Shown here one piece after another: positions 59,901 to 64,000 of a stretch of 64,000 nt of DNA (positions within the stretch are counted from its first letter, which is position 1; every line of letters begins with the position of its first letter). This stretch comes from Strix aluco (lineage: Eukaryota > Chordata > Aves > Strigiformes > Strigidae). The position numbers were made by a program, and so were the translations under genes. The stretch lies in contig NC_133932.1 of NCBI RefSeq assembly GCF_031877795.1, forward strand, positions 37,587,180 through 37,651,179, read 5' to 3'. The notes beneath the pieces were generated by a model that saw only the letters and a program-made list of their open reading frames with translations, did no database searches and was not told the DNA's origin.

Positions 59901-62900
59901 CCTGTCTAAAATGGGGCCTACCCCCAACTCTCCCTCCCTGAATTTCTCTAAATCCCACACCCACATTCCCAGAAATACAATAAAATTAATCCAGTGGCCT
60001 CATGGTAACTGTGTAATTAAAATGAAGCAATCAGTATGCATGAATATGGTCTCGTATGGTCAAGCTATAATAAAAAAAACACCCTAGCTGCCAACAGGGG
60101 AACATTTCTTCCAAAACACCTTTGGCATCTTAATACTCTTTTTCACAACAGCCTCCAAAAGCTCCTTCTAAAGATGAGGATGAGAATTGAAATTCATAAA
60201 GCTGCTTGATATGGAGGAGCACGCTCTCAGTAGATGTGACTTTTATGATTAGACTCTCCTCCTACTCACCACGATCGACTCTCGTTCCCCAGGCTATAAA
60301 CTACCTGTCTCTTCTTCCCCCTAGGTGACAAGCAGCTTCATTTAACTTTAACTTTCTGTCTCTCACTTTCCTCCCTCTTTACCATCCTTTCTTCTCCACA
60401 GCTACCAAATATCTTTTCTTTAAAAAAAGGCCTAATTGATACGTACCTAATTAACATCTGAGCATTTGTTCTCAGCTTGTATTTAGCTCTGAAAATGCTG
60501 CTTCTATTTCAGGCCTGAATAAGGGCTTGCATACCTGAAAGTTCTCCCAATATTTCCAGCAATACCAGCTGATCCAATAAAACATACTACTACCTCTACC
60601 TGCAATCTCTGTCCAGCCTATGCACACGCACAGATGGTCGTGTATTTCCATCATCTTGCCCGCCGGGGCTTCAGGAGGATGTTGCAAATCTCAGCTGACC
60701 TTCCTGAACTGCTGTTGGGAAAAACTGGAGAAAGAAAGAGAAGCCAAGTCTCACTTGGTCTACACAGGTCTACACTAACACGTCTGCACCAAACCTGCTC
60801 AGCCAGTGGAAGAGTGAACTGTGCTGTTGTGAAGGCGGGATTTGGTAGGAATGCTCTGCATTGCTGCATTCTGTAGCTCGGAATGAAGTTCCTGCCCTTC
60901 TGCCCTGGGGAATTCAGTTTTCTCTTACCTGTTCCTCACCCTGCTCTCTATTCTTTGGAAGGTGCAGGTTGGTAACAACTCCTTTACGTTATCCTAGAAA
61001 TCATGAATTATTTGTGCTAGGTTACCACAGATAGTTATTTAAATGAAAATGGATATTTGCTGGCTCAGAGGAATACTGCAATAGGCTATTCCTTTTCAGC
61101 TAAGAGAATTAATGTCTGGGAGCTTCCAGTGTTACTCGGCATTAGCTCCCATAGCAGAACTCACGTCACACAGACGTTATTTATATTGTTTATTTTCTAC
61201 TGTGGTATGATCACTCCCTCAAATGAGGCTTACACTAAGTGCTTTTTTTAAAAAAAACATGTTACAGCAAAACACTCTGTTTTGGGGAAAGAATGCCAAA
61301 ATCCAGGGAAAAAAATACTGAGATGTTTTTATTAGAGAAGCCGACCAGATCCATCTCAGCTTGGCCTCCAACTCATTAGCTTCCCTTCACAAAAAGCCCA
61401 GGGGCTGCTCTGACCTTGGATTGGCTCATCTGTACTACTGATCCCCTCAGTCCCAATGATAATGGGAAAGATACTGATGCTGCGGTTTCAGCTCCGCTCA
61501 CTTGGACCATATGTTCATGCACCCTGGGTCTCTCTGCTGCAAACACCAGTGTTGCTACCACCCATTTTAGATTTACTGTGAAAGGACAAAGGGAGACTCA
61601 TGGGTCAGACCTCCTGCGCCATGGCTGAAAGACATTCAGAGATGGTGACAGACTGTGTTTTTCTTTCCCAGTGGAGTAAGGATTCACAAGGTGCTATGAG
61701 ATGGTAGGACTGATGCTGGGACTGTTCCGTACCACTCTTCAGACACAGAGAGTTTCATTAAGATGTTACCCTAACTGTCCTTCCAAAGGACAGGCAGTGA
61801 GTCTCCCTTGATGAGGCAATACATTTACTTGGTTTTACTACAAGCCATACAATTTGTTAAAATGAACACTGTGCCCTTTAGGTTTGTCTCAGCACTTCTC
61901 TTGCATGTTGCAGCACCTATGCAGAAGCCGGTAATCTTCATGATGATTGCTGGTCCACACCGGAAGAGTGGTGGATCAGCAAGTCCTGTTTGAAAATTAG
62001 CCTTATGTATTCTGGATTGTGTTATTTTTTGGTAAAGAGCAGTTAGACACACTCAAACCATGCAAAACAGAGACTGTTCTGTTAAAATACAAGCAAATTT
62101 AGCAGCCATTTTTGTGGAGATCTGCGTCTTGGAAATTTGCAAGGCTGCTCCCTGATCCTCTAAAGACATCCTCATTAAGATCTACATTATGAGCCAAGCC
62201 CTCTGATGCTGCCTGTGAGGAGGCAGTACCTCAGCCTGAGCTCAGAACAGACTTTAAATTTGATCGCTGCTTCATAATCTCCATTTGCGAAATGAACAAC
62301 TCAAAGAGGACAAAGAGAGATGCAGTGTCTATGCTGAGCCATCAAAATTCACTGGGGAGGCATCTGAGCTGACAGAGGAGCAGTTACTTTCCCCTACTCC
62401 CTTTATCCATTGCCAGGGCAGGGGACAAACACAGAAGGGTGACAAGGATGGGACTGCTGATCACCAGGAGTCCTCACACCTGGTGACAGGGCAGTGTCCC
62501 GCTCCCCGAGTGGAACGGAGCAATATACTCTGAAGAATGGCTGTAACTGCAAAACAGGTTAAAATAAAATTAACGCTTTTTTCCCTATAAATTATATATG
62601 ATGGTTACATCACGGATTCTGTCACACTGGGGCTATAGATGAATTGTGCAATGCTTTAAAGCATGAGGCAAGGGTTTTGTATGGCACCATGCTCCTGTGG
62701 CACAATGCCATAGTGCTTTGGTGAAGTCACATCACCTGAGTATAATCTACTGAAAGATCAGCAATATGAACATAAAAGACCTAGTTATTGATTACCTTTC
62801 ACCTTAAGATCCCGAAAAGAATTGTGACATTCTGTATTGTATTGTGCAAACAAATTTGAGGAAATGTTGTAACTTTGCATTAAATCACACGTCAAGATTT

Positions 62901-64000
62901 TGTTCCCTTTGTTCATGAAAAGTCTTTTCTGATTTCAGTGGGGTAAGTCCATTTTATAATTAAAAGACCTTTCTTATTTGGTAGGACTGTCCAGAGTTAC
63001 AAATAAACATATTCCTTCTAAGGCTTCCATATTTTACATTTTTTTTCCAGCATATAAAGATTAGCTGTGTGTATCAAATGTGTTTACAAGGTGCATGTAC
63101 TAAAGAGGATGGAACATTGGGAGTTGCAACGACTGGACAGTACAAGGTAAAGGAGGAGGAGGCTGTGGTAGCACACATAAATTTGCACTGCTCTGAGCTG
63201 ATACCTGGTAGCTGAGGTCTTGGGAGATCTAATTAAATGACTTAGCTTTCATGTGCAGTTTTGATAGCATTCATAAGAAGCCTGTCAGGGCCCTGAGTAT
63301 GCCAACAGCCTCTGTAGCCGTCTTTCTCTGTAATCCTCCTCTGCAGCCTTTTCCACCCCCAACATCTAAGGGTTTAGCTGCCTGTGTTTGAGGTCTGCTC
63401 TAACATGGTGATGCTGTGTAACCTTCCATGACAGTTCTGTGCAAACAGCTAAGCTGTGAGAAAGAGCAGTGAGAAGCCTCACCCAAGGCCTCTGCTGGTG
63501 CACCCTGTGCTCCTGGCTTGGGAGCTCAGGCACCCACCCAGTGGGCAGGCACGCTGCCCAGCCCTTGCACCTCACTGGCCCTGCCCCGGCTTAGCTTGCT
63601 GGGTGGACCTTGAACCTGCCTGCCACTACCGACCTCTGCGGTCACCCGGGCTTTTGGCTGACCTGGTGACTGTCACCGGAGCTGCTCTGCTCTTTTTCCC
63701 TGTGTCCCGTGGGGTTGTGCCCCTTGCTGTGTGTACCCATCCCCTGACTGGTGGAGCAGCCCCATGCTGCTGCTCCTGACATGGTGTGCTGCTGCTGGGC
63801 CCTTTCTGAGCCATGTAGAAGTTCTCAGTCTCCTGGTAAACAGCTGGAGGGATTCCTCAGGCTGTAAGAAAGATCATTTTGGGGGCAGATTTAAAAGTTG
63901 TTTTTACAGACAGCACAAACTAAGCAGCTAGTACATCTTCTGTAGTTTCCCACTGGTTGCACATTAGAACAAGGAGCCCCCTTCCACCCATTCAGGAACA
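56926..64000. other. Intergenic sequence downstream of IGSF5
   Basis: No gene is recognised. I looked for PCP4, the expected next gene by synteny, whose small exons encode an IQ-motif protein, and found no matching segment. The stretch 58.4-58.8 kb is GC-richer with a minus-strand open frame containing a hydrophobic segment; it is discussed as a finding. The last 0.6 kb (63.4-64.0 kb) is also GC-richer, with overlapping frames on both strands and no domain. Confidence 0.5.

Noticed and set aside
56926..64000. Search for PCP4, the expected next gene
   Set aside because: No segment encoding the acidic region or IQ motif of PCP4 was found; it probably starts beyond the window.
1..64000. CRISPR arrays, bacterial operons, rRNA and tRNA genes
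   Set aside because: No direct-repeat/spacer arrays, Shine-Dalgarno-linked gene runs, rRNA sequence or convincing tRNA cloverleaf with A and B boxes were seen; the window is ordinary vertebrate nuclear DNA.

Overview
This is eukaryotic, almost certainly avian, nuclear DNA: sparse small exons with GT-AG introns, AT-leaning intergenic sequence, several CR1 LINE 3' ends of the kind that dominates bird genomes, and one endogenous-retrovirus-type LTR. The recent-looking CR1 copies together with this LTR suggest a non-galliform bird, but the sequence alone does not fix the species. The two genes recognised, B3GALT5 then IGSF5 on the same strand, are in the order and orientation known for human 21q22 (B3GALT5-IGSF5-PCP4-DSCAM) and its conserved bird equivalent.

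Layout. Bases 1-8548 lie upstream of the B3GALT5 coding exon and hold no coding gene I can support; they contain simple repeats and a TATA-like/poly-A patch near 2.3-2.6 kb. The complete single coding exon of B3GALT5 is at 8549-9505 (318 aa). From 9.5 to 22 kb the sequence is non-coding, with an antisense CR1 end (13.9-14.7 kb) and a decayed sense CR1 (20.7-21.3 kb). A GC- and CpG-rich block at about 22.25-23.34 kb is the best promoter candidate for the next gene.

IGSF5 (JAM4-type immunoglobulin-superfamily adhesion protein) occupies 26.1-56.3 kb. I reconstruct eight coding exons that join in frame into 367 aa: signal peptide, two Ig domains, a transmembrane helix, a cytoplasmic tail and a C-terminal PDZ-binding motif. 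Most exons are too small to be seen as long ORFs; the 69-nt final exon at 56245-56313 was found by its similarity to the known family C-terminus and by phase. The introns hold CR1 fragments, a solo LTR that ends 117 bp before exon 7, an inverted-repeat pair, and a CpG-rich patch at 41.48-41.70 kb. From 56.9 kb to the end I see no gene; by synteny PCP4 should lie further on, and I found no exon of it here.

The two genes are neighbours by synteny, not an operon. One makes a Golgi glycosyltransferase that extends glycans with beta-1,3-galactose; the other makes an epithelial cell-adhesion/tight-junction protein. I found no novel defence or mobile system. The most useful observations are the full IGSF5 exon model, the LTR placement, and the intronic CpG patch.
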